Source of the DNA: DAOTXK01 sp034435395
Lineage (GTDB): Bacteria; Chloroflexota; Anaerolineae; Aggregatilineales; Ch27
NCBI GenBank assembly: GCA_034435395.1
Contig: DAOTXK010000344.1
Location: forward strand, 1-18,584
DNA length: 18,584 bases
Direction of reading: 5' to 3'
In this document: piece after piece, positions 7,581 to 13,946 of the stretch
Position numbering within the stretch: position 1 is the stretch's first letter
How the letters are laid out: each line of letters begins with the position of its first letter
Program-made: the position numbers and the translations under genes
Notes under the pieces: model-generated
What the model was told of the DNA's origin: nothing
Databases searched by the model: none
The model's input: the letters and a program-made list of their open reading frames with translations, nothing else

Positions 7581-8747
7581 GTGATTCAAGAACTGATGAA
7601 TCGTGCCGATCAGCAAGGCTACGTCACGTTCGAAGATGTACTGGAAATCCTTGGTGAAGACGGCGACGATGTCAGCGCGATCGAGGCGGTGCTGGATGAG
7701 TTGGACGAACTGGGCATTGAACTGCGCCAGCACGACGAGCGCTTCGCGGCGTCTGGCTCCGATAACGAGGATGAGTTCAGCGCGGAGGAAACGTTGCAAG
7801 ACCCCAACGTAGGCGATATCAACGCCGTCTCCGCCGACGATCCGGTAGGTCTGTACTTCCGCCAGATGGCTCAGGAACCTCTCCTGACCGCTCAGGAAGA
7901 GATCGAACTCGCCAAACGTATCGAACGCGGCAAGAACGCCTGCGACAAGCTGATGCAACTCAGCCGGCGTAATAACGCCAACCGCACCCTGATTCGCGAG
8001 CTGGAGTCCATCGAGGCGGATGGACAGGCCGCCCGTGAGCATCTGGGGCGCGCCAATACTCGCCTGGTCGTCTCCATCGCCAAACGGTACATGGGCCAGG
8101 GATTGCCCTTCCCGGACCTGATCCAGGAAGGCAACGTCGGGCTGATGCGGGCCGTGGACAAGTATGACTACAGTCGCGGCAACCGCTTCAGCACCTACGC
8201 CACCTGGTGGATCCGGCAGGCGATCACCCGCGCTCTGGCGCAGAAGACCCGTACCATCCGCATCCCGCTCCACATGACCGAGCGCATCCGCCAGATGTAC
8301 CGCACCGCCCAGATTCTGGAGCAGAACCTGGGCCGTCGGCCCACCCCGGAAGAGATCGCGCAGGAGATGGAGCTGCCCACCGACGCCGTGCGCGTCATGA
8401 TGGACGCCAGCCAGCACGCCATCGCCCTGGAACGCCCGGTGGGCGACGACGGCGACAGCGAGTTCGGCGACTTCATCGAGGACCAGGATACGCCCAGCCC
8501 CATGGATTCGGCCACCCAGCACCTGTTGCAGGAGACGATCGAAGAAGTGCTGGCCGAGCTGACCCCGCGCCAGAGCCACATTCTGCGGCTGCGCTTTGGC
8601 CTGGGCGGCGGCGAGCCGCATACCCTGGAAGAGATCGCCAACAAGTTCGGCCTCAGCCGGGAGCGGATCCGCCAGCTGGAGAAAGAGGCGCTGCGCCGCC
8701 TCCGTCATCCCAAGCTGGCCCACAACCTGCGGGACTACCTGAGCTGA
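7581..8747 (+). CDS. rpoD: Primary (housekeeping) RNA polymerase sigma factor
   Basis: The product is 388 residues. Region 1.1-like sequence is at about 1-50 (GYVTFEDVLEILGED...IEAVLDELDELGIEL). Region 1.2 starts near 86 (DDPVGLYFRQMAQEPLLTAQEEIELAKRI). Region 2 is at about 155-222 with RLVVSIAKRYMGQGLPFPDLIQEGNVGLMRAVDKYD and the -10-reading helix FSTYATWWIRQAITRAL. Region 3 is at about 225-310 (RIPLHMTERI). Region 4.2 holds the -35-reading helix-turn-helix (TLEEIANKFGLSRERIRQLEKEALRRLR). It gives core RNA polymerase its promoter specificity for most genes. GTG 7581 was chosen because AAGG and AGGGAGG lie just upstream, region 1.1 begins there, and the main promoter sits inside any longer frame. 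The last 20 codons, stop and terminator are copied again at 9494-9608. The gene itself is intact. Confidence 0.95.
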   Translation: MIQELMNRADQQGYVTFEDVLEILGEDGDDVSAIEAVLDELDELGIELRQHDERFAASGSDNEDEFSAEETLQDPNVGDINAVSADDPVGLYFRQMAQEPLLTAQEEIELAKRIERGKNACDKLMQLSRRNNANRTLIRELESIEADGQAAREHLGRANTRLVVSIAKRYMGQGLPFPDLIQEGNVGLMRAVDKYDYSRGNRFSTYATWWIRQAITRALAQKTRTIRIPLHMTERIRQMYRTAQILEQNLGRRPTPEEIAQEMELPTDAVRVMMDASQHAIALERPVGDDGDSEFGDFIEDQDTPSPMDSATQHLLQETIEEVLAELTPRQSHILRLRFGLGGGEPHTLEEIANKFGLSRERIRQLEKEALRRLRHPKLAHNLRDYLS

Positions 8748-8799
8748 TCGCACCATTCAATGCCTGCATCAAGAGCCGGGTCACCAGGCCCGGCTTTTG
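8685..8799 (+). repeat. 115-bp direct repeat, left copy (rpoD tail plus terminator)
   Basis: This stretch covers rpoD codons 369-388, the stop and 52 bp downstream including the terminator hairpin. It recurs at 9494-9608 (offset 809). The only difference is T at 8705 versus C at 9514, a silent Arg codon change (CGT to CGC). Identity breaks sharply at both ends: 8684 A versus 9493 T, and 8800 T versus 9609 A. Confidence 0.98.
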
Positions 8800-8803
8800 T
8801 TTG
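8774..8803 (+). terminator. Intrinsic terminator of rpoD
   Basis: AGCCGGG (8774-8780), 8-nt loop, CCCGGCT (8789-8795), then TTTGTTTG. This is a strong GC stem with a T-rich tail 27 bp after the rpoD stop. Confidence 0.85.
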
Positions 8804-8998
8804 ACTCGCCACCGGGATCAAGGCACTCGGCGAAGAACTCGACAAACGGGGCCTCTGACCCACAACTGGCGCGACTGCTTGAGCGGATACCACCGCGCCA
8901 CGCCTAACAAACAGCCGGGACCGCTCTTCCGGCTTATGGATGGTCGCCGATTTGCAGTACAATCTGGGAAAGTGAACAGGGTGATTGAGGGCACAGCC
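8800..8998 (+). other. Region between rpoD terminator and antitoxin
   Basis: No complete gene is seen. TACAAT at 8958-8963 could be the -10 of the toxin-antitoxin operon, with no clear -35. A short frame at 8806-8859 ends in ...GEELDKRGL then TGA and reads like the tail of a larger protein, possibly a gene remnant. It is too short to assign. Confidence 0.35.
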
Positions 8999-9232
8999 AT
9001 GACACAAGGAACCGTGCAACTGACCGTTTCCTTTGAGGCGCTGGCCGAGGCTATCAGTAGCCTGAGCTTGGCCGAAAAGATCCGCCTGTGGGGCATGCTG
9101 GAGGCCGAGATCGCTGAGGCCGAGGATGACGACCCCGAGGTCCAGGCCCAAATTGAGCAGGCCCTGGCCGACTACCGTGCGGGCGATTATGTGACTCTTG
9201 AAGAATACCTCGCCCAGCAGCCAAAAGACTGA
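8999..9232 (+). CDS. Antitoxin of a RelE/ParE-type toxin-antitoxin pair
   Basis: The product is 77 residues from ATG 8999 with TGAGGG about eight bases upstream. The first 30 residues include a beta-strand-like stretch (GTVQLTVSF) and then a helix. The middle is highly acidic (EAEIAEAEDDDPEVQAQIEQAL). The C-terminus DYRAGDYVTLEEYLAQQ resembles the toxin-binding tail of small antitoxins paired with RelE/ParE toxins. Its stop TGA shares its final A with the toxin's ATG (9232), a one-base overlap that couples translation, as is usual in such pairs. By family behaviour it should neutralise the toxin and perhaps repress its own promoter; no DNA-binding motif is clearly visible. The pair lies inside the unit bounded by the copied rpoD tail. 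Confidence 0.8.
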   Translation: MTQGTVQLTVSFEALAEAISSLSLAEKIRLWGMLEAEIAEAEDDDPEVQAQIEQALADYRAGDYVTLEEYLAQQPKD

Positions 9233-9495
9233 TGGCTTACCGGATCATCATTCCCAAAACTGTTCACAAACAGCTCGACAGATTGCCCAGGGAAGCCCGC
9301 GTCCGCATTCTTGAGCGCGTTAGAGCCTTGGAAGATGAGCCACGCCCGGCAGGATGTGCCAAGCTGAAAGGATATGAAAACCAATACCGTATCCGCGTTG
9401 GCGATTACCGGGTGCGGTATCAGATTCTTGATGAAGAACTCGTGGTCATACTGGTTCGGGCTGCCCATCGCCGGGATGTGTACCAAGAGGGTTGA
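9232..9495 (+). CDS. RelE/ParE-superfamily toxin
   Basis: The product is 87 residues, the normal length of this superfamily. It reads MAYRIIIPKTVHKQLDRLP, then two helices (residues about 9-36), then a beta-sheet region KLKGYENQYRIRVGDYRVRYQILDEELVVILVRAAHRRDVY. The core pattern R-x-G-D-Y-R-x-x-Y (Arg55, Arg60, Arg62, Tyr63) and terminal HRRDVY (His79-Tyr84) are typical of RelE-type ribosome-dependent mRNA interferases. ParE-type gyrase poisons share the fold, so the target is not certain. The stop codon TGA (9493-9495) straddles the junction: its T is unique sequence and its GA are the first two bases of the copied rpoD tail. The toxin's reading frame therefore ends exactly where the repeat begins. 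No damage is seen. Confidence 0.9.
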   Translation: MAYRIIIPKTVHKQLDRLPREARVRILERVRALEDEPRPAGCAKLKGYENQYRIRVGDYRVRYQILDEELVVILVRAAHRRDVYQEG

Positions 9496-9608
9496 GGCGC
9501 TGCGCCGCCTCCGCCATCCCAAGCTGGCCCACAACCTGCGGGACTACCTGAGCTGATCGCACCATTCAATGCCTGCATCAAGAGCCGGGTCACCAGGCCC
9601 GGCTTTTG
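9494..9608 (+). repeat. 115-bp direct repeat, right copy (rpoD tail plus terminator)
   Basis: This is the second copy of 8685-8799, with 114 of 115 bases identical. It would encode rpoD residues 369-388 (EALRRLRHPKLAHNLRDYLS) but has no sigma-factor sequence in front of it; the toxin's end precedes it. With the left copy it brackets a 694-bp unique segment (8800-9493) carrying the toxin-antitoxin pair. Confidence 0.98.
9583..9608. terminator. Copied rpoD terminator, now between toxin and FHA gene
   Basis: AGCCGGG / CCCGGCT hairpin (9583-9604) followed by TTTG on the plus strand, so it should end the toxin-antitoxin transcript. On the minus strand the same hairpin follows the convergent FHA gene, with a weaker CTTG tail, so it may work in both directions. 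The T tail is shorter than in the left copy because identity ends at 9608. Confidence 0.65.
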
Positions 9609-9635
9609 AATCGGCATCGCGGCGCGGCCCTCCTG

Positions 9636-10148
9636 TCATTTATCGCCGGACGGGGAAGGCTTAACGGGATCGCGACGCCGCTGGGAGGACCACACCGCCG
9701 AGAGGTGCTGGCCCTCCAGTTGATTCCCAAAGGAGACATGCAGTTTGAGGCGGCCCAGCCATATCACGTCGCCGTCGCGCAGGATGCGGGGCTGGTACGC
9801 CTCCAGACGATGGCCGTTCAGATAGGTGGCGTTGGTGCTGCCCAGGTCCGTGATGTAAACGATGTGTAGCCCAAGCTCCAGCCGGGCATGCTGCCGCGAG
9901 ACTCCCAGCTTCTCCGCCCCATACGCCGTCAGATCAATGTCGGGGGCCAGGCCGGTGGCCCGGTCAATTCGCCCGATGATGACCGCGTCGCGGTGCTGGA
10001 AATCCGCCACGATGTTATGCGTGGTTCCCAGGACGCCCAGGGTCAGGCGGCGTCTCCCGTCCAGGTAGGCGTCCCCCCACCTCGGCTGGCTCATGACGAT
10101 CGCGTCCACATCAACTTTGACGGTTTTGGGTTGTTCAAGCGGTGTCAT
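9636..10148 (-). CDS. FHA-domain protein
   Basis: The product is 170 residues from ATG 10148 (MTPLEQPKTVKVDVD), with GGGGA about ten bases upstream. Residues about 55-140 form a forkhead-associated domain: IIGR (Gly59-Arg60), SRQHARLEL (Ser84, Arg85, His87), DLGSTNATYLNG (Ser104, Thr105, Asn106, Asn111-Gly112) and LRDGDVIWLG. All phosphothreonine-contact positions are present, so it should bind phosphorylated Thr peptides. The first 50 residues are not recognised. The tail after 142 is basic and probably disordered. There are no membrane helices and no kinase next door. In-frame ATGs at 10157 and 10190 are possible earlier starts, but they lack a ribosome site. It is convergent with the toxin-antitoxin pair and divergent from the UROD-family gene. 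Confidence 0.9.
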   Translation of the reverse strand: MTPLEQPKTVKVDVDAIVMSQPRWGDAYLDGRRRLTLGVLGTTHNIVADFQHRDAVIIGRIDRATGLAPDIDLTAYGAEKLGVSRQHARLELGLHIVYITDLGSTNATYLNGHRLEAYQPRILRDGDVIWLGRLKLHVSFGNQLEGQHLSAVWSSQRRRDPVKPSPSGDK

Positions 10149-10205
10149 AAGCACCATCCCCGGCGCAGCATCCAAGGCCACCAAAAACATGAACGGATGC
10201 TTTGC

Positions 10206-10211
10206 ACTATA
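10206..10211 (-). promoter_or_regulatory. Candidate -10 of the FHA gene
   Basis: TATAGT on the minus strand at 10211-10206, about 58 nt before ATG 10148. The -35 region is poor. The intergenic region is shared with the divergent UROD-family gene. Confidence 0.35.
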
Positions 10212-10282
10212 AACCGTCGCCACCCTCCGAATGTTACACCAGGAGGCGCAGCCGGGGGCTTTCTGCCCCGCCGTATTCGCCG

Positions 10283-10288
10283 TATAAT
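10283..10288 (+). promoter_or_regulatory. Candidate -10 of the UROD-family gene
   Basis: A perfect TATAAT at 10283-10288, with only a weak TTTCTG 17 bp above it. Predicted leader to ATG 10361 is about 65 nt. Confidence 0.45.
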
Positions 10289-10360
10289 CCGCCCATCCTG
10301 TCATTCCGCCCCCTGCCCGAACGCCGCCGCCTTCTGACTGTCCCTGATTGGAGGCCAGCC

Positions 10361-11521
10361 ATGACCGGCGACATGACCTTCCGCCAGATGAACCTGAACG
10401 TTTTCCGGGGCCAGCCGATTCCACACGTCCTGTTCCAGCCGCGCCTGGAGCCATGGTACGACTGGCACCGGATGTTCGGCTGTATGCCGGAACCTTACCG
10501 CGAGATGAGCCTCCGGGAATTCATCGATGACCTGGGCGTCTCCATGCGCTACATCGACTACTACACCGGCATGCCCGGCCCGATCGTTGACGGGTACGGC
10601 CCGGAGGTCAGAGTCCGCCAGGCTTTCTCCGCCCCAGAGGGCTGGCGGGTTTATGAAACTCCCCATGGCGACCTGGTGGAAAAGCATCTGCTCACCCCGG
10701 ACAGGACCTGGCGACTGGTCGGCTTCCCCGTCAGGACGGTCGATGACCTCAAAAAACTCCGCTGGCTCTACCGGCGCAGGGCCTTCACCTTCTCGGCGGA
10801 GACCTTCGCAGCGGGCAGCGCGTTCATCGGGGAGCGGGGCGAGCCGCAGTTTTACCTGCCTCGCAGCCCCTTCCAGGCGCTGGCCATCAACTGGATGCGG
10901 TACGAAGACTTCATCTACGCCCTGGCCGACTACCCGACCGAGGTCGAGGCGACCATGCAGGCCATCGACGCGGCCTACGACCCGCTGTACGAGCAGTTGA
11001 CGGGTGCCGAGGCGCTCCACATCGTGAACTTTGGGGAGAACGTGCACGGCCAGCTTGTCTCGCCGCGCTATTTTGAGCGGTACCTGCTGCCCTGGTACGA
11101 GAAGCGCGCCGGCCAGCTTCGCCAGGCGGGCATCTTCACCCACATCCACATCGACGGTTACTTCAAGGGCCTGCTGCCGTACCTCAAAGACCTGCCCGTC
11201 GATGGCCTCGAGGCGCTGACCCCCACCCCCCAGGGCGACGTGCCGCTGGAGCTTTTGGCCGAACATATCGGCAGCAAAATCCTGCTGGACGGCATCCCGG
11301 CGGTGTATTTTATGGATACCTACTCGCGGGAAGCGCTGATGGCCTGCGTCGAGCAGGTGGTCCGGCTGTTCCATCCGCGCCTGGTGCTGGGCGTGTCCGA
11401 CGAGGTCCCCGAGGGCGCTGGCCCGGAAGCCATCGCCCGCGTCCGTTTGGTCGCGGCATGGTGCCGCCAGCAGCCCTCGGCCCAGGCGCGAGTCGCCGGC
11501 GAACATGACGACCTGAGGTGA
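10361..11521 (+). CDS. Uroporphyrinogen decarboxylase (URO-D) family protein
   Basis: The product is 386 residues. ATG 10361 has GGAGG six bases upstream; the longer frame from 10202 has no ribosome site and would span the candidate -10. The URO-D TIM-barrel pattern is clear in the second half: PRSPFQALAINWMRYEDFIYALADYP, VNFGENVHGQLVSPRYFERYLLPWYEK, FTHIHIDGYFKGLLPYLKDLPVDGLEALTPTPQGD and ILLDGIP. HIHIDG (261-266) is where corrinoid methyltransferase relatives (MtaA/CmuA type) place a metal or substrate site. The N-terminal 130 residues, rich in Trp/Tyr (RLEPWYDWHRMFG), differ from HemE. It is therefore more likely a methyltransferase-like or unassigned member than true HemE. No heme or corrinoid gene lies beside it. 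Family placement is firm; the substrate is unknown. Confidence 0.85.
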   Translation: MTGDMTFRQMNLNVFRGQPIPHVLFQPRLEPWYDWHRMFGCMPEPYREMSLREFIDDLGVSMRYIDYYTGMPGPIVDGYGPEVRVRQAFSAPEGWRVYETPHGDLVEKHLLTPDRTWRLVGFPVRTVDDLKKLRWLYRRRAFTFSAETFAAGSAFIGERGEPQFYLPRSPFQALAINWMRYEDFIYALADYPTEVEATMQAIDAAYDPLYEQLTGAEALHIVNFGENVHGQLVSPRYFERYLLPWYEKRAGQLRQAGIFTHIHIDGYFKGLLPYLKDLPVDGLEALTPTPQGDVPLELLAEHIGSKILLDGIPAVYFMDTYSREALMACVEQVVRLFHPRLVLGVSDEVPEGAGPEAIARVRLVAAWCRQQPSAQARVAGEHDDLR

Positions 11522-11576
11522 CACCTGGCTCGTCTTTTATGACAATTTTCACCTGTATGCCAGGAATCCCCCGCTG

Positions 11577-11582
11577 TATACT
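11577..11582 (+). promoter_or_regulatory. Candidate -10 of the two-CW gene
   Basis: TATACT lies 21 bp before ATG 11604, with no good -35 at normal spacing. It is the only promoter-like hexamer in the 82-bp gap after the UROD-family gene. Confidence 0.3.
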
Positions 11583-11603
11583 GCCAGCAGGGAGGGGCGG
11601 CGC

Positions 11604-11906
11604 ATGACCGGCGGGAAACTCAACTGCTGGGAATATATCGAGTGTGGCCGTGAGCCGGGCGGCCGGCGGGCGGACCGGCTCGGCGTCTGCCCGGTGGCCG
11701 TGGAGCAGCGGGCGGACGGCATCAACGGCGGCACCAATGGCGGGCGGTGTTGCTGGGCCATCGCCGGGACGATGTGCCGCAGCACCAGCCAGGGCGTGTA
11801 TCCGAAAAAGCTGGAAATCTGCCTGGAGTGCTCGTTCTTCAAAAAGGTGGAACGAGAAGAAGGCCCAGGCTTCGCCTTCCTGAAAGACGTTCTCGACAGG
11901 CTCTAA
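11604..11906 (+). CDS. Small two-CW domain protein
   Basis: The product is 100 residues with GGGAGGGG before ATG 11604. It has eight cysteines (8, 14, 29, 49, 50, 58, 73, 76) and two Cys-Trp pairs (Cys8-Trp9 and Cys50-Trp51). The pattern LNCWEYIECGREPGG...CPVA...GINGGTNGGRCCWAIAGTMC...CLECSFFKKVEREEG matches the small two-CW proteins found in many environmental bacteria. The cysteine spacing suggests a metal or Fe-S site, and CLEC (73-76) is CxxC. No signal peptide or membrane segment is present, so it is cytoplasmic. Its role is unknown; in other genomes such domains occur alone or fused to sensor modules (recalled, not checked). Confidence 0.85.
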   Translation: MTGGKLNCWEYIECGREPGGRRADRLGVCPVAVEQRADGINGGTNGGRCCWAIAGTMCRSTSQGVYPKKLEICLECSFFKKVEREEGPGFAFLKDVLDRL

Positions 11907-11932
11907 AACCGCGTCCGTTCGCCCGCCGGACG
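11905..11932 (-). terminator. Probable terminator of the TIR-lipoprotein operon
   Basis: On the minus strand CGTCCG, 9-nt loop, CGGACG (11932-11912), then CGG and TTTT (11908-11905). The stem is short but GC-rich. It sits in the 40-bp gap between the convergent lipoprotein and two-CW genes and overlaps the latter's stop. Confidence 0.45.
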
Positions 11933-11946
11933 GCGCGCGATCTCGG

Positions 11947-12984
11947 CTACCGCGTGTGCACGGTGATCGCGTCCAGCTCGACCAGCCCCGGCGGCAGGTC
12001 GGTCAGGCTAAAACCGGCGAAGCTGCTGTTCTCACAACCGGTCTTCAGCCAGTCGTGGAACACTTCGTCCGCCTCGCCGCCCGCCTCGGCCATGACCAGG
12101 ACGATGTCGAACTGCTCCGGCACGCCTTCCCGCCCCAGCGAAACGGCCACCCGCCAGCGGCCATTGCGGGCCTGCGCCGCCGCCACCTGGCAGGTCCCAT
12201 CGTCCAGCTTGCTGGTTTCCCGCTGCGGGTAATACAGGCGGTTAGGCGGGTACACCAGCACCCACAGCGCCTGCCCTTCCAGCGCCGGGCTGTAGGTCCC
12301 AAACGTCTCCACCATCGCCGGAGGGCCTGGGACCTCCGTGCAGTGCGCCGGGCCGACGATCTCAGCCCAGCCCTCGGCAGGGGGAGCCGAGATCGGGACG
12401 CGGGTGGACCAATATTGCTCACAGGGGACGCGGGTCGGCCTGGGTGTATCCGTCGGCGTGGGCCGGGGGGTATCCGTCGGCAGTGGCGACTCGGTCCGCG
12501 TGGCGGTCGGGGTATCGGTGGGCCGGAGGGTAGGCGTCGGCGTATCGGTCGGTGTGGCCGTCGGCGTCGGGGTGGGCGTGTCGGTCAGCGTCGGCGTCGC
12601 CGTCGCCGTCGGGGCGATGACGTTGAAGCTGATCACCTCGGCGGCGAGGACGGCGTCATCGTCGCCCACTGCCTCCACGGTGACGATGTCCACCCCTGCC
12701 CCCCCGGCGGTGTAAATGGCCGCCGGGCCGGTCTCCCGGTTCAGCGTCCCGCCGGAACTGCCCTCCACGCTCCAGCGGAAGGTCACCGCCTGGCTGGGCT
12801 CCAGTTCCGGGACGATGGCGACTTCCTGGCCTGTCTGGATGTCGGTGATGTTGGGATTCAGGGAAAGGCGCATGGTGGGCGGGACCGGCGTGGGCGTGGG
12901 GCCTCCCCCACAGCCGCCCAGCAGGACCGTCCCGATCATAAGCGCGGCCATCCCCCACATGATGGACACAACCGGCTTGCGCAT
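11947..12984 (-). CDS. Lipoprotein with Ig-like domain and Thr/Pro linker
   Basis: The product is 345 residues, with GGAGGAG eight bases before ATG 12984. A lipobox LLGGC places the lipidated Cys at 25, so the protein is anchored outside the membrane. Residues 38-124 look like an Ig/PKD-type beta-sandwich (VTFRWSVEGSS...GPAAIYTAGGAGVDIVTVE). A Thr/Pro linker of DTPTPT-type repeats spans 125-187. The C-terminal domain (188-345) holds four cysteines (CEQYW, HCTEV, TCQVA, GCENS) that could form two disulfides, and the pattern ALWVLVYPPNRLYYPQ...GRWRVAVSLGREG...FDIVLVMAEA. I cannot name that domain. It starts 19 bp after the TIR gene's stop and carries an Ig-like domain resembling that protein's outside domain, so the two are probably partners. 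Its role may be sensing or scaffolding at the cell surface. Confidence 0.85.
   Translation of the reverse strand: MRKPVVSIMWGMAALMIGTVLLGGCGGGPTPTPVPPTMRLSLNPNITDIQTGQEVAIVPELEPSQAVTFRWSVEGSSGGTLNRETGPAAIYTAGGAGVDIVTVEAVGDDDAVLAAEVISFNVIAPTATATPTLTDTPTPTPTATPTDTPTPTLRPTDTPTATRTESPLPTDTPRPTPTDTPRPTRVPCEQYWSTRVPISAPPAEGWAEIVGPAHCTEVPGPPAMVETFGTYSPALEGQALWVLVYPPNRLYYPQRETSKLDDGTCQVAAAQARNGRWRVAVSLGREGVPEQFDIVLVMAEAGGEADEVFHDWLKTGCENSSFAGFSLTDLPPGLVELDAITVHTR
12425..12612. repeat. Low-complexity Thr/Pro-coding repeat tract
   Basis: Degenerate repeats of GTCGGCGT / GTATCGGT type encode the DTPTPTAT-like linker of the lipoprotein. They vary in length and sequence, as expected for a flexible coding linker. 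They are not a CRISPR array. Confidence 0.7.
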
Positions 12985-13003
12985 CGCTTCTTCTCCTCCA
13001 GCG

Positions 13004-13822
13004 TCAATGACCCGCCACCTGCACCGCCAACCGGGCTACCCGGTCGCCCGCGTTTTCCGGCAGGGTCAGCGTGATGACATCTGTCCCCGCCCTCGGCACC
13101 ACATAGGCTATCCCGCCGCCCGACACGTTGAGAAAATCGCCTGCCGCCGCCCGCCAGGTGTAATCCGCCGGCGAGAGGGCGCACCCGCTGACCTGGGCCT
13201 CGATCAACAGGGCGCTGCCGGGCGCGGCCGTCACCCGCTCCGTTTCGGCCAGGAGCGTGCCGTCAGCGAACGTGACCTGGAACGTCTCAAACCGGCAGGC
13301 GGGCGGGCCAGGAGCCGGCCCCCGGCTCGCCAGGATCAGTCCTCCGACCACCACCGCCAGGATGATCGCGGCGGCCCCAAGGATAACCCGCCACCGCCTC
13401 CCGCCCGCTGGCTGGGGCGGCGCTGGCGGAGGGCCGGGAGGTTGAGGCTGCAAAACCTCCGCCAGCCGCTTGTAGAAAGCCTCCGGCGGCAGATGGCCGT
13501 CCCGCACATCGAAACGTTGTTTGTCCAGCAGCCCAAACCACACCTCGCCTGCCAGGAGGAGCGGAACGATCGGCTGGTGTTTGTTCTGGGCCAGCAGCAG
13601 CTCGTTCTTCACCCAGGGCGACTTTTCCGCGGCAGGGGTCATGATGACGACGAAAGCCGCGCAGCGAATGATGTTCTCCTCGATGGTTTTCTGCCACTCT
13701 GCGCCGCCGGGGATGTCGGCTTCGTCTATCCACGCCACCAACCCGCGCGCCCGCAGGCTGTCGGCCAGCTTACGGGCGTAGTCCCGGTCCTGGCGGCTGT
13801 AAGAGATAAACACATGGCTCAT
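13004..13822 (-). CDS. Membrane-anchored TIR-domain protein with extracellular Ig-like domain
   Basis: The product is 272 residues. The TIR domain (1-125) opens with HVFISYSRQDRDYARKLADSLRARGLVAWIDE and has the SxWxxxE motif as SPWVKNE (Ser68, Trp70, Glu74). That Glu is the catalytic residue in bacterial and plant TIR NAD-cleaving enzymes, so NADase activity is possible. A Pro-rich hinge (127-139) and basic patch (GGRRWR) precede one helix (147-165). With the TIR inside, residues 170-272 lie outside. That region has two cysteines (176, 214) and an Ig-like pattern (YTWRAAAGDFLNVSGGGIAYVVPRAGTDVITLTL) close to one in the next gene's lipoprotein. The layout suggests an outside sensor coupled to an inside TIR effector. 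ATG 13822 begins exactly at the TIR fold. Its own promoter lies about 95 nt upstream. No other defence gene is adjacent. Confidence 0.9.
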   Translation of the reverse strand: MSHVFISYSRQDRDYARKLADSLRARGLVAWIDEADIPGGAEWQKTIEENIIRCAAFVVIMTPAAEKSPWVKNELLLAQNKHQPIVPLLLAGEVWFGLLDKQRFDVRDGHLPPEAFYKRLAEVLQPQPPGPPPAPPQPAGGRRWRVILGAAAIILAVVVGGLILASRGPAPGPPACRFETFQVTFADGTLLAETERVTAAPGSALLIEAQVSGCALSPADYTWRAAAGDFLNVSGGGIAYVVPRAGTDVITLTLPENAGDRVARLAVQVAGH

Positions 13823-13864
13823 GGGAACGGCCTGCTCTTACGAAGAGGCTCCACGCGCACGGCA

Positions 13865-13891
13865 GGCGACTGCGGCGACTGCGGCGACTGC
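13865..13891. repeat. Three tandem copies of GGCGACTGC in the TIR leader
   Basis: A perfect 9-bp unit repeated three times within the transcribed leader of the TIR operon, about 45-70 nt before its ATG. A unit multiple of three suggests replication slippage; no reading frame is evident. Confidence 0.7.
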
Positions 13892-13917
13892 TAGGGAAAA
13901 CCTCCACGCTGGCCGTC

Positions 13918-13946
13918 ATTATAGATGCTCTGGCCGCCGTTCACAA
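13918..13946 (-). promoter_or_regulatory. Promoter of the TIR-lipoprotein operon
   Basis: On the minus strand TTGTGA (13946-13941), a 17-bp spacer and perfect TATAAT (13923-13918). Predicted start is near 13911, giving a leader of about 90 nt. This is among the better promoters in the window. Confidence 0.65.

Noticed and set aside
8806..8859. Possible recombinase C-terminal remnant (GEELDKRGL then stop)
   Set aside because: Only 17 codons are open and the likeness to serine-recombinase tails is too weak to call.
9374..9556. 60-residue frame ending in the RpoD tail peptide
   Set aside because: Most of it is out of frame within the toxin gene. The join to the rpoD tail is a by-product of the duplication; AAAGGA is only one base from the ATG.
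12338..12715. Val-Gly repeat protein or CRISPR-like repeats on the plus strand
   Set aside because: This is the reverse complement of the lipoprotein's Thr/Pro linker; the repeats are short, degenerate and lack spacers.
9636..13822. Defence island linking the TA pair, FHA protein and TIR operon
   Set aside because: The genes are separated by metabolic and unrelated genes, face different ways and share no promoter; proximity alone is not enough.
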